Assembly: GCA_026745465.1 (NCBI GenBank)
Contig: JACYXH010000013.1
Coordinates: forward strand, 472,501-536,500
Direction: 5' to 3'
DNA length: 64,000 nt
Source of the DNA: Lota lota
Taxonomy: Eukaryota > Chordata > Actinopteri > Gadiformes > Lotidae
Both the position numbers and the translations under genes were made by a program. Positions within the stretch are counted from its first letter, which is position 1. The number at the start of each line of letters is the position of its first letter. Below are positions 20,919 to 57,589 of this stretch, piece after piece. The notes beneath the pieces are model-generated. The model was not told the DNA's origin. It did not search any database and was given only the letters and a program-made list of their open reading frames with translations.

Positions 20919-22557
20919 ATGATGCTTCAGCTGAAGCTACCTGTGCTGCTTATCCTCCTGCCCTTCCTGCTGGACTCTGTCCACGCAGTCCCCGGCTACA
21001 GGTGAGCTGCTGACCGCCACAATAAAAACACGGCTTCAACTCTTTGTGTTTGCAAACTGACCCGCGCACTCGTTTTAGCTGTGGTGTAGATGCACGTTGT
21101 TGAGAGGCTGTCTCTGTGTCTCCGAGATGCAACACGTCACTCCCTGTAACTCAGAAGAACACAACGCAACCTTGTGTGGGGATCCTTTAGCTACTCTAGA
21201 CTCTGTCTAGTTTAGATTATTCCAAAACTAGGTCGTGCGTCACAATTTTGCATTTTTATTGTAAGCTTTGATTTGCCCTCACTTGTAAGTGGATTAAAGC
21301 TTCCGCCAAATGACTGAATGTAATGATAATGTAAACCTGAGGCTAAAAGACGAATTCGAGATTAGATGTAATGCGTCTGGTTACAGATGGTTTGGGGAGA
21401 AGGGATGAAGAAAAGAAAAAGGCAGGAATGTAGAAGTCTTGCAGAGGATGTGAGTGGAGGAGAAGTAGCCAACAGTAGCCTCTAAAAACCAAGTGGCCAC
21501 TTGTCCCTCTTGGCCCTCACAAGGCGCTGAAGAGCGTATCATCCTATGTGAATGGGGCCACTGTTTGACCTCTTGCCCCTTCCCCTGTAATTCAGGTACT
21601 TCAGTCCATCCTTTGCCAGGGAACCAGAGGTCGCACTTCCAGACACTGAAGACTGGCAGGCACCAGAAATGCTCTCCGACCTCTTCCTGCGCATCCCAGG
21701 TCTGCGGCCCCAACGGGCCCTCACAGCCGTCAACAGGTACCCGACTCGATGACTAATCTTCTGGACCAAAGTCCAACAATAAACAATCAACCGGTTGTTG
21801 TTATTATTATGATAAATGGTGGGAAAATCCCAAGATGGCGGCTTGCAATATGCGTGACATTGTGTGATTTCTGTGTGATCTATTACATGTAACGGCTCGT
21901 AGCACTGTGTAGTTGTAAAAGCTAAAGGTGTAAACAAAGTGCCAGAGCTGTTTCTGAACGAGTGCACGATGTCACTCACCATATGGAAAGGGCAATTTGA
22001 TCCGATCAAAAACCGCAGCTGCAATGGATAGTATTTCAGCAAAGGTGGAGCTTTTACTGCGGTTTATTTTGTGTGTGGCTCTTTAAAGCCTAGTTGCTAG
22101 TTATTATAACACTGCAATATTGTCTTTGAAAGTAAAATGTATTTATTATCCATTTACCATCTATTCAGTACAATTAGGCCTATCTGACACACAACATAGT
22201 TTTAGTTTAAATTGTAAAATCAAAAAATGTAAATAGCTCAGAACATTGTGTTTTATAGACCTTTAGTAAAGCTCATGGAGGCACTATAGACCTCAATGAG
22301 GCAGAGGATAGGAAAAAGAAGTGTTTAGGAACGTACTGGAGTAAAAGTAGACAGTAAGGGTCCTAAAAAAAGGATTTCCCAACAGCCATCACATCGGAAA
22401 GAGAAAGTGCAACACCGCCACCTGTGTGACCCAGAGACTGGCAGACTTCCTGGGGCGATCCAGTAACACCATCGGCACCGTCTACGCTCCCACCAACGTG
22501 GGCTCCAACACTTACGGCAAGAGGAGTGTGCTGGACGTCATCTTCTCAAACGTCTAG
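20919..22557 (+). CDS. iapp: Islet amyloid polypeptide (amylin) precursor, complete
   Basis: Secreted peptide hormone of the calcitonin/CGRP family, made in pancreatic beta cells, signalling through calcitonin receptor/RAMP complexes. Coding exons: 20919-21001, 21596-21736, 22386-22557; phases 2 and 2 match at both junctions, giving 131 residues. Residues 1 to about 23 form a hydrophobic signal peptide (start MMLQLKL, core [10 protein letters not shown]). The mature 37-residue peptide is residues 82-118, after a GKR processing site: KCNTATC with the conserved disulfide (Cys83-Cys88), ending SNTY followed by GKR, the amidation and cleavage signal. A 10-residue C-terminal propeptide follows. 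The second of two adjacent ATGs is an alternative start. The mature peptide has Arg at position 18 and Pro at 29, unlike human. Recognition is secure from the KCNTATC and [10 protein letters not shown] motifs and the position next to pyroxd1. Confidence 0.96.
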
Positions 22558-22784
22558 TCCAGAGAGGACGGAGATCCATGACAACCAGACTGCTCACTTC
22601 CCATCAAGTGGAAAAATTCGTGATTTCAATGATTCATGGTAATATCATTATTTGTGATCAGGAACGCAATTATAATGTGCCTTTGGTGGAATTCAGTTAA
22701 AAGGATTGTGCTTGTGTCAATTGTTTTCAAGCATTTTAAATGTATTTTTGTTGGTCGTGTGTCTATTAAAGTAATCTCAATTTG

Positions 22785-22790
22785 AATAAA
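22785..22790 (+). promoter_or_regulatory. iapp: Poly(A) signal of iapp
   Basis: AATAAA (followed by a second overlapping taaa) lies about 230 bases after the iapp stop codon. An ATTAAA is also present at 22765-22770. Either gives a normal short 3' UTR. Confidence 0.5.
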
Positions 22791-23642
22791 TAAACATAAT
22801 GAAGCCAATACAAAATGAAGATATACAAACAGATGCTTATGTAGGCCTATTCGACTACATGTTTATTTGTGATCTGTTTTTATAATAAAATGTTGAAAAT
22901 ATATATCCTTGAACTCCGTCCTTAGTGCATTCTTTATCTCATGTCACACTGCACAGGCGGGCGAGCCTTTGACATCAGATTAAATGTTTCCTCACCTCCA
23001 CCATAAAATGTCCACATATCAACCGAGTATCATAGACCTGTAAGTGCGTAGGCCTACATCGTCACAAAAATAGGATTTCCACACTTGCATAACAGTCGTG
23101 AGAATAGTTCATTTGAGTTGAACACATTCCCCACGTTTGAATGGGCCTTCGTAAATGTAATCCGCTGGTTGAAATATGAACATAGACAGGGCCTCTGATG
23201 ACCACGTGTGTCAGATAAGGTGAAGGCTACCCAACGCAGTGCATCCACGTTATGGATGTGCATAGCGCTTTTACCTTAAAAGCATCGTGTATTGCGTGAT
23301 GACGCACGGCGCGACCCGGGGGTCACGTTCGGATCGACCCGCAGCACAAATGGATTCACAGAAATAGCTCAATTGCCCGTTTTTTTATTTTTATTTTTTT
23401 TGCTGACGAATATAAAAAACAACAAGGCAATTATGTGTTAAACATGCCGACAGAGAGACGGGATGTGTCAAGTTCCCGTAACACAAATTGATGAGTTGAG
23501 TGTGTGTTGATGCGCTGCAGCAACGGCAATACCTGAATATTTTGATGGGATTTTAGAACGGACTGACCTGCTGGCTCCATACTCTGTTAGCCCACTGAAG
23601 TGTTCACCTGATGGACACAAAACACACTAATGCACACACTAT

Positions 23643-23735
<93 letters not shown>

Positions 23736-24307
23736 TACATACATACATACATACATACATACATACATACATACATACATACATACATACATACATACAT
23801 ACATACATACATACATACATACATACATACATACATACACGCAGACACCGAAATATTTGTGTATATATATAAAAACATAGTCTCAACCCCATCTACAACA
23901 ATCACAAATAGAGAAATAGTAATACCATTACCAACAGTACTCCGAACAATTAAAATCGTATTAATATTTATAACAGTTAAGCCGTTATAACCTCATAACG
24001 TCAGCTATATAACTGCCTATTTAAAAGGCGATTTTCTATTACAAAGACATTTGGACGTGCGGCTTACCGTAGCATGTTGTAAACATATTCCCTGTGCCTT
24101 GTTCCTTAATGCGAAACAAGAAGTACAACTTTGATTATTGCCACTTTAGTTTGAGGCTTGTTATTTTGGGGTATATATTTAGTGTCTAAGCCTACGGACG
24201 TAATATAACTCGTTTTATTTTTTATTATTATGTCATCTGCCTTTGCAGTTAAACCTGGGTGTCATGGACGGTAGCTAACGCTAGCTTATCGAGTGTTGCT
24301 GAGAGGA
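22791..24307. other. iapp-pyroxd1 intergenic region
   Basis: Apart from the TA/CATA array at 23650-23838, no structured feature is seen. The pyroxd1 promoter must lie near 24050-24300; no TATA box is evident. Confidence 0.55.
23650..23838. repeat. (TA)n followed by (CATA)n
   Basis: About 74 bases of TA, a short CA run, then about 25 units of cata. Confidence 0.97.
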
Positions 24308-36600
<12,293 letters not shown>

Positions 36601-36756
36601 GTGGCCTTTCAGGTGGGATCTGTGGGTCTCAGTACAGCGACTCCTTAAGAAGAGAGACAAAATGATGTTTATTGAACATAGGAATTAAAGAACTTATTTG
36701 TTATTCTTCATATTGTTCTAATTGTCTTTGTTAGACCACAATGCAATATTGATACT

Positions 36757-36762
36757 AATAAA
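36757..36762 (+). promoter_or_regulatory. pyroxd1: Poly(A) signal of pyroxd1
   Basis: AATAAA lies about 157 bases after the pyroxd1 stop codon and roughly 780 bases before the etnk1 start. It is the first canonical signal after the stop. Confidence 0.5.
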
Positions 36763-37219
36763 TGGTGTCAAAAGGATGAATTCGTAACAATTATTAAGAA
36801 GGAATACTACAACGTCAGTGGCACACGATAGCGGCGTCCATGTCGAGGTAGCGCTCAAGGACACTACGACACGACTCGTGGACATTCCCTCAAACGGACT
36901 TTTGTGAATTTATTGTTACATTCAATAGAATGCAATTAAACAAAAATGAACATATTTGCCTATAGTAACGTTAAGAAACGTATGCTATTAAAATTGAAGG
37001 TCAGTTATGCCTCATAAACCAGAAATGTGCTGAATTGGAGGAGTGTCCTAAAACAGCAACGTCCCTCACGTTTCGTTTCCAAGTAACTGAAAACGGAATT
37101 GTATGTCGTTTGAGGCAATGGAAACCTCAGACGACCACCTCTATTTTATTACAAACTAAACACAATTTCATTCAAGATAATTTACAGACGTCGACATCAC
37201 CACCGCCGTGGTAACCTAC

Positions 37220-37537
37220 TCAAACACGATAGGTACATTTACCGGTGTAACCCGACGGGCGGTGCTCCCTAAAGAGTTGCGTTGCGTGAATCGACCTTGA
37301 GACAAGCTCCGCCCCGCCGTGAGCACGCGAAGCAGTGAAGCGAGCGCCTCTCATCTGAGTCATCAACGTACCAGCATGCAGTTCTTTTAAGGGTGGGATT
37401 TCCAAGAGGCGTTGCCGTCGGACACCGAGCGCTTTTATCCTCTTGCAGCACCAAAAGCTCCATACATTCGCATTCCGTGCTCCAGCTACTCGTTACATTC
37501 GCGGAGATTGACTGCTGCTGCATTACTTGTATCTACG
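37220..37537 (+). promoter_or_regulatory. etnk1: Likely promoter and 5' UTR of etnk1
   Basis: The stretch before the conserved etnk1 start is richer in CpG than its surroundings (gcgttgcgtg, gccccgccgtg, gcacgcg, gtcggacaccg) and lacks simple repeats. No TATA box is seen. This fits a CpG-type housekeeping promoter, but the transcription start cannot be read from the sequence. Confidence 0.35.
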
Positions 37538-49620
<12,083 letters not shown>

Positions 49621-50271
49621 AAACTGACTGCTGGACTCCGCCCCCTCGTTTGACATTACTCCTCCTTTTTATCCTTGTCCTCCTCATCCACCTTCTGTCC
49701 ATCTCTGGCTCTGGCTCACATAGTGGCTGCAGTGTGCCTCCTTGTGGTTGTGAGATAGATAGGCGGTCAGTCCAGCTGTAGAGTTGTTGGCTCCCCTCAG
49801 CAATGGGCCCCGGGGTCTTTCTGCAAGAACAACCCTAGTCTGACTGGGTCCCCAACATGCTACATCCACACATGGCTCAGTCTGTTACATACATGATCCA
49901 CTCACGATAATACTTATATTAGCGAGTGGGCAATTGCTACACGCCCCAACCCCCGACTGATGACTAACCACGTTACCACGGAGACCGCGGCAGTTGTGTT
50001 TGTGTGTGAAGCGGAGCCTCGTCCCAAGAAAGAACGGCACGGCGATGGGGGCGTAAGCTTACTCCCGTGTCACTTCCTGTCCCTCGACGTTGAAGGGAAA
50101 GAAAAAAAACATGAAAGATGTAAAAGCACTTGCTCTCCCTCTCTGGTCCTCCCTCGCTGCCCTCTCCTCACGCTCTGAGATGCAATACTTTTTTCTAAGT
50201 CATAGTTTGGCGGCGGTTCAGATGAGGAATCTGGGATTTCCACACCAAAGTAGTCCCCCAAAAAAAAAACA

Positions 50272-50337
50272 GGTGTGCGTGCGTGTGCGTGCGTGTGTGC
50301 GTGTGTGCGTGTGTGCGTGTGTGCGTGTGTGCGTGTG

Positions 50338-50369
<32 letters not shown>

Positions 50370-50434
50370 TGTGCGTGTGCGTGCGCGTGCGTGTGCGTGT
50401 GCGTGTGCGTGTGCGTGTGCGTGTGCGTGTGCGT

Positions 50435-50490
<56 letters not shown>
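50272..50490. repeat. GT/GC alternating purine-pyrimidine tract
   Basis: gtgcgt, gcgt and gtgt units alternate for about 220 bases. Perfectly alternating purine-pyrimidine with CG steps is a strong candidate for Z-DNA. Confidence 0.92.
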
Positions 50491-50491
<1 letters not shown>

Positions 50492-50574
50492 CGTGTTTGT
50501 TTACGCCCTGATCCCTTCTCAACGAATCAGAACAGACCCCTGCTTGTGTCCATGCTGACACTGGTCATGGGTGT

Positions 50575-50606
<32 letters not shown>
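50575..50606. repeat. 32-base G homopolymer
   Basis: Uninterrupted G run in the probable etnk1 3' UTR; potential G-quadruplex in the transcript. Confidence 0.95.
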
Positions 50607-50608
<2 letters not shown>

Positions 50609-52012
50609 GTCATGGAAACCTATTGGAGCACTGAAACCGTAGCGTGTTGTTGGTGTGTGGGGGGCTTTCCTGTCTCACCATCATTCCGCCCCCCCCCCCC
50701 TCACCCAAGACACAAGGAACATAAGGTCTCCCTCTGACAATGTTCACGCCTACATTTTGTTTGTTGTTTATTTAGCTGTGGTCTTCTTCTGTTTTATCAT
50801 TTTTATATTGTGGACTTTTGAAGTCACCGCACTGGGCGACGAGAAGGTAACAGCACGAAAGCAGAAGCAGAGCGTCCTGGGAACCCGCGAGAGAAAGGAA
50901 AAGTGCATCTGACGATTCTTCCAGAAGCTCCAGGCAAATCTGGCCAACTTCTTCACTTCCAGTCCATACATGATACATAATATTTAAGTATTTGAAGACC
51001 AGCTGACTTGATGTACTTTAGTTTTTTATATTCTCTTGGCTGCTCATCCTATAGAAACATGCTCCCATGGACATGAAGTTAAATCCAGTGAAGAAATCAA
51101 AAGAAAATGCAACAGCATAGTGCGAGTCACTTTAGCTTCGAGTTGTGTTTGACTAAGTTAAGCCGCAGCTCTGCTATTATGGGATGGTCACGTTTAGCAA
51201 TATTAGGGAAGTTTTCACCAAAGTGCTGATATCTTTCATTTTTGCTTGTACATAATGCACAATGTATTTTTCACTCTAACAAGAAAGAAATCCTCTGTTT
51301 TTATTTTGTTTGTGTTTTTTTATTGCGGTGGAAGTAAGAGAAATTAATGAATTAATATCACCTTGAACGTCCCGAATGTTGGTCCAGTCCTATTACGACA
51401 CATTTGATAGACATTTTGATTTAAATGCCCGAGTAGATTGATTCCTGATCTTCGTGAGCAGGGGCAGACGTCTTGAGCTGCCAGTTCTCGGCTCTTGACA
51501 CTGGAAAATGTAGACATGGCCGGAAACTTGAGACTTTTGTCCCAGCTTCTTAAATGTCTGTTTCTATAGTTATAGGAGTTTTGTTGCAGGGCGAGGTCAA
51601 GTCAATGAAAAGGTGTTTTGGGAGATTGTTTATTTGTGTTAATGTTAAGACCGCTTTTCAAAGTTGTCATACTTTACTGAAACAGAGTATATGTTTTCAT
51701 ATTTAAACTATGTTTCCATGGCCCTTGATTCGTTTCTCAAGCATAATGCAAAACCACTGTAAATGTCTCCACATGCCGAGTGTGTGTATTTAACATTGTA
51801 TAGTAATGTGATCTTTTCCCTGGCTACTGTAACATATGTACAGTAAGAACGACATGTAATATCTTTGCTTGTGTCCAATGTGAATGAATGTACATAGAAG
51901 ATGCCTATTACACCTATGTTTTTCTTAAATGTATTAAAGTGAATAGTTACATGCGGTTTGACTGTGAAATACACAATTGTATCATTTAAATACTGTAGAC
52001 ATACTTTAAAAC

Positions 52013-52018
52013 AATAAA
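52013..52018 (+). promoter_or_regulatory. etnk1: Distal poly(A) signal of etnk1
   Basis: AATAAA in aacaataaagtc, AT-rich context, about 2.4 kb after the stop. Confidence 0.5.
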
Positions 52019-52116
52019 GTCTATTTACTCGTACAGGTCAGTTGTATTATTTAAATTAAATTCATTGTTTTTTTCTGATTGTATTAGTAAACCGTAAACG
52101 TTCAAGTCAAGACTTA

Positions 52117-52132
52117 CCACTAGATGGCGCCA
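52117..52132 (+). promoter_or_regulatory. CTCF-like motif just past etnk1
   Basis: ccactagatggcgcca matches the CTCF core (CCASYAGRKGGCGC) fully. It lies about 100 bases beyond the last etnk1 poly(A) signal, where a domain boundary would be plausible. Motif only; such strings also occur inside transposons. Confidence 0.4.
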
Positions 52133-55100
52133 CAAACCACAAAACGCAATGTTCTTTATAGGTTTGTAGCTGCGGCTGCTGCGTGAGCTTACAATATTTG
52201 GAGCACAAACTAGTCATGTGTTTCTACATATTTACGTATTTTAAGAGATATACTTTCCTGCCAAAGTTCTAAGTAGTTTATTACTTGTATTATTAATAGG
52301 CATATGCTTGTGTACTTTCTGCCATAAGTCCAGAGGTCATTTGGGATCCAACGCCACTGTAAGGCCTATATTTTGAATTGTCTTTATATATTGCTTTCTT
52401 CAAACCCCTTAATGGGGAGTCAATGGAAAGGTCTTCCCCATTTAAATATAGGCCTATATAATTGTAATTTAACTTGGTTATGGCCCAACTGTTTATAGGG
52501 CCCTCATTTTCTAAACATCAGCCCAGATTGGCTATTTGACGCATGATTTCATAAACCGCTGACGGATGTATTAAAAGGGTTTCAACAGTGGCCTTTCCAG
52601 TCCGTGACTTCGTCTTATTCATAGACGTTTTCAAGCGAAAGGGAGAATAAATGTGTTTGCATTCTCCTAAGGAAAATCCCGGCTGCCTCTTGGTTGCCAT
52701 GTGTGAGCACTGAGCATCGTCTTATTCGTTCAGACAATTACAACGGTATTATCTTACTGGCTGACTGTAATTCAATTAGCCCCCCCCCCCCCCCCCCCCT
52801 CCATCCTTCCCTGCGGCCTCATCCACCCTGATAATACACGCAATAATTACCGGAATCCAATATCTCCCGTTGCGCGCCTTCCACTTGTTTTCATTCCGCG
52901 TAAAAAGGTCATAGCAGCCACTTCCACCGCTACGAGATTACCAGTAGCATTTCCTCCATGGAGTAGTATGCTCCACCAGACCCATGCAACCAGAGCTGCC
53001 AACTCTCACGCGTGGAGCGTGACACTCACTCAAATTACCCTCTTCACACGCTCTCACGCCACACCTCTATGTCTCACTCAAATTACGCGCTATTACGCGA
53101 ACCTTTTTCAACAATATAACCTTGTATATAATCATACAATGCGCGCCCGAGCCTCGGTTAGAACCGTGCAGAGCTCTTTGACCTCTGACCGCGACGCAGA
53201 CCGAGCCGACCCACAGTCACACCGTGGTAACTGCGGTCACGCCATCTACACTTAAAAAGTGATTGCGCATCTACATTGCTTTGTGCGGTAAAGCGCTTTC
53301 ACGCCGACAGGGACTTCATGGTGCAATCCGGGGCTGGTTTTAGAAGTGGGGTTTAGTCTCCAAATATTACCACAGCGATGAACACTTCAGTTGGCTAGAC
53401 TTCAGTTATCCACACAACCACTGCGAAGGGGAAGTTCTAACCCGTTCAACCAAAAACGAGGGCATGGTGTGTGAAACATGAAGCCCACCTAGGTTAGGGG
53501 CAGTGGGCATGAGTTATGTGGACATCCTTGAAGAAGCTACCCTAACATGCTCCTTAATCACTAAGGAGGGCCCGTGTCGTCATCATGTTACATATTTAAA
53601 TCAGCAGGCTAAATAGTAACATGATACTTATTCTTTGTATTTACGTGGCAACATCTATAGGTAAAATTAACTATCTCACTGTTACCAAGGCAACCCGAGG
53701 GGCCGCACCTGCATGTGTTTTTTTTTTTTTTTTACCAATTAGTGCCCCGCTCCGTGGTAATGAGTTCACCTGTTGCGGCTCGCGCTCCTTTTGCTTTGAC
53801 CTGCCTGCTACTGCTCGCGCTGCCCCGTTCAGTAAACCAAATCGGTTGTTTCCCCAGCCTTTTACCGTCTAATGTCTCCGATACACGGTAACCTTGATAT
53901 TATTTTAGAATTTGAACAAGCACTTGGTTTGAGTTTTCCTGATAACGGTTATGAGTGACTAATGACCAATGTGGTCCTCTGTTTTCCAGGTTAGCCGCGA
54001 GGTGACGAAGACTTTTCGAAGTAATACGGACTGCTATATCTGGACCTGCTGTGAGTACATTTCTTTTTCTGCTAGGCTTAGGCCTACTTGATATGTAAAA
54101 TAATATTATCCTATTCCAGAAGCAATTGATTGAAAATAATATATGTAGGTCCTACAACATAGGCTTATTGACTTGCATGCCTGCTAGCATGCAAATTATT
54201 GCACTGAAGGAAACGTGCTGGCATTTGAACACCCCCAGCGTCACTCCGCCATGATTAGCTCTGTAGCGTAGTGGCTGTAGAAGCTCGAGCAATGGAAGCG
54301 TGAGACCTCAAGCTTTAAAATGGCCTCCGTCATACAATGGCGTCGTCTTCAGACGGCAGAGCGACAGAATTGCATTGACTTGTATGTGAAACGTTACTCG
54401 CCAATAGCCTGTTAATATGGAAGTAAAATTGTTGAAGTTATCTTTTAAGTTAGAGGGAAAGTAACTATTTTTACACAACGATTCTTACTGTCTTATGAAT
54501 ATCATATTTCTGCCAAGTCTGTTTCGCCAGATGCATCTTAACTCTACACAACTGCACCTTTATGCAATAAAGTTAAAAATGTATTGTCAAGTTTTAATGA
54601 ACTTTCTACAGGTTCGTTTTTGAGTTGGAAGATTGAAGCCCACTTACTTACATTATAAAAAGTTTGATTGATCTTACAAAATCATTCAAAATATCAAAAG
54701 CTTAATAATAAAGAACTGCAATTTAAAACTCGTAATCAGTCGGTCGCTCTAGAAATGTGGGAGTAGATGGGCCCCAATGATTGGGGAAAGGAATGCATAA
54801 ATAATTAAAATGAGGTGAACATGAAGCAACACTGTCAACGTGTTCAGTGGTTAATTTAAGCTCTAAAACCAATCTCCTTGTTGGGCTCCTTCACAGGTCA
54901 AGAAGAAGAAACTGAGATTCCGTGAGTATCACAATTGAAACATGAAGAAGAAACTTCGAACTGTAAGTCCTGATTTTTCCTTTTTATGCTGGGGCATCAT
55001 TTTGGCCTCCTGGTTGGTTGAGCTGGATAGGTGTAGGTTGATTTGAATAGTAAGGATTTTTGTTGTTACATGGGCTAATTCAGTGTTTAGTTTGAACAAG

Positions 55101-55199
55101 TTGTGAATGGTGTGTTTAAGTGTTGCAGTATAGGTTCTAAGTTAAGTTTGTAAGAATAGTTGGATTTGTCGGAGTACAGCCAAAACATTAAAAACATTC

Positions 55200-55750
55200 T
55201 GCCCACTTTCCCACTACTTTCCTGAACTTTGCATCTATATCACATGTGTTTTGTCTTACTGATGGGGATGCGGTTTGAGTGATCAGAAATGCATGCTAGG
55301 GTGCTGTGCCATCTGAAGTCTACAGTTCTGTAGACGTGCCCCCTCAGGAGAAACCAAGTGTTTAAGAGGCCGTAGTAATGTCAGTTACATGAATTGGAAT
55401 GTCCTTCAAGGTAGTGACAGGGACTCCCCTAAGGAGAAACACCAGGGGCAAGGTGTGAGTGCTCTTTCCCTCAGCAACTAGAACACAACCTCGGTCTTGC
55501 ACCAGAGAACCATGGAGCACATTTCAACGTTCCCCTCCATACATCTTAAGACCATAGCGACGGTTTCTCTACCTCCCCAGCTGGAGGAGAGCACAACTGC
55601 AGTTCAGAAAGGGTCCTTGTTGGGCTCTTTCCAGGATGGTTTCTGATTTGAGGGGACCCGTCTTCCAGGGCCAGCTGGCCTTGACAAATACTCTGCAGTT
55701 CAGCCTGAGAGGCTGGCATCTGAGCAGGGAGGGAGATCATCTGCCTGTTG
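55200..55750 (+). repeat. Left arm of a ~0.5 kb inverted duplication
   Basis: Reads in the same order as the reverse complement of 57590-58150: agtctacagttctgtagacg, gtgccccctcag, agaaaccaagtgtt, cagttacatgaa, gtgacagggactcccc, gagcacatttcaa, catacatctt, and a tail encoding LQLCS-E-V-KPSL on the minus strand. Identity looks like roughly three quarters by eye. Confidence 0.85.
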
Positions 55751-56109
55751 CTCAGATTGGATGAGGATCCTGCTGTTCAAGACCTACCAACCCACCACTG
55801 GGTTTTCCTTCTCAACGGATGACCTTCTCACCACTTCCATCAAACCCTGTCTCTGTCCTCAGGCTAATCAAAGCGGCACAGTTTGCATCTGAAGGATACT
55901 TATTCAGGAAACCACTGGACTGCCAGGACGTCACTTCAACGACTTCAGTCATCTGTGTATATATTTTGGAGCCTCCCTGAACAATCAGTTACCAATGTCA
56001 GACAGTACTGAAGAATGTTAAAGAATGTTGTACAAAATTTGAATCTGACGCCAAAGGTATTATGGTTACCCGGGCTGCAACAATTAGTAGACTATTTTGA
56101 TTTGTCTTG

Positions 56110-57060
56110 CTACATGTGAGGGTGGACAGGCTTTGACCTGGCATAGAGTACTACATGCGAGTGTCTGGTTCAACCTGGCATAGGGTACTTCATGTGAGCG
56201 TGGCCAGCTTTCAACCTGGCATAGGGTACTTCATGTGAGCGTGGCCAGTGTTTGATCTGGCATATAATACTTCCTGTGAGCGTGGCCAGTGTTTGATCTG
56301 GCATATAATACTTCCTGTGAGTGTGGCCAGTGTTTGAGCTGGCATATAATACTTCCTGTGAGCGTGGCCAGTGTTTGATCTGGCATATAATACTTCCTGT
56401 GAGAGTTGCCAGTGTTTGATCTGGCATATAATACTTCCTGTGAGTGTGGCCAGTGTTTGATATGGCATATAATACTTACTGTGAGTGTGGCCAGTGTTTG
56501 AGCTGGCATATAATACTTCCTGTGAGCGTGGCCAGTGTTTGATCTGGCATATAATACTTCCTGTGAGCGTGGCCAGTGTTTGATATGGCATATAATACTT
56601 CCTGTGAGCGTGGCCAGTGTTTGATCTGGCATATAATACTTCCTGTGAGTGTGGCCAGTGTTTGATCTGGCATATAATACTTCCTGTGAGTGTGGCCAGT
56701 GTTTGATCTGGCATATAATACTTCCTGTGAGCGTGGCCAGTGTTTGATCTGGCATATAATACTTCCTGTGAGCGTGGCCAGTGTTTGATCTGGCATATAA
56801 TACTTCCTGTGAGCGTGGCCAGTGTTTGATCTGGCATATAATACTTCCTGTGAGCGTGGCCAGTGTTTGATCTGGCATATAATACTTCCTGTGAGTGTGG
56901 CCAGTGTTTGATCTGGCATATAATACTTCCTGTGAGTGTGGCCAGTGTTTGATCTGGCATATAATACTTCCTGTGAGTATGGCCAGTGTTTGATCTGGCA
57001 TATAATACTTCCTGTGAGTGTGGTTAGTGTTTGAGCTAGCATAGAGTACTTCCTGTGAGG
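56110..57060. repeat. 41-bp minisatellite, about 22 copies
   Basis: Unit gtgagcgtggccagtgtttg plus atctggcatataatacttcct repeats over 0.95 kb between the two inverted arms. Variation is mainly gcg/gtg and atc/agc/ata changes. Edge copies (56110-56240, 57020-57060) are more diverged than the core. Confidence 0.96.
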
Positions 57061-57589
57061 GTGGCCAGGGATCGACCGGACTATGTGTGAGCGTCTTGAC
57101 ATGACATGGGTGTCATGCAAGGATAAACATGAGATGTCGGATGAAGGATGGATGATGCCTCAAGAAGTCGTATTTTATTGCTGCATTTTTCTATTTTGAG
57201 TTTTCAGTTACTGTACAACACTACATTTAAAGCATCCTTGAGTATCTTTTCGTCTGATGTTTCTGGAGGACTTGGGTCTGTGGCCTAAATCTACCACCGT
57301 AATAAAGTGGGTCGTACAGGCACACAATATGTCTTTGCAATCAAGAGCCTGCAGCGATCCAACATCTGGCAATTTATTCCATCTCCTACACACTGGGCAG
57401 GAGGTCTTGAGTGTCATGCAGATTGGATTGCAGTGTGACTGAATTATGCAAACAATTGGAAGGAACAATGGATACTTGGAACAATGGACAACGGACTAAA
57501 GGCATTCTAAATGGACATAATCTGATGACAAACCAACTGAGAAGATGAGAATGTATCAGAACATTTTTGTAAATGGTGATTCAAGCTTG

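Larger units (their letters stand above)
49621..52018 (+). other. etnk1: etnk1 3' untranslated region with distal poly(A) signal
   Basis: No further coding exon is seen after the etnk1 stop. The first strong AATAAA is at 52013-52018, in an AT-rich stretch typical of 3' UTR ends, so the UTR could reach about 2.4 kb. It contains a mixed GT/GC array (50272-50490) and a 32-base G run (50575-50606). A shorter UTR using a weak signal cannot be excluded. Confidence 0.5.

Noticed and set aside
56211..57120. Long minus-strand frames with a repeating QTLATLTGSIICQIKHW-like period
   Set aside because: Artefact of the 41-bp minisatellite; three frames give the same cyclic peptide because the unit length is not a multiple of 3.
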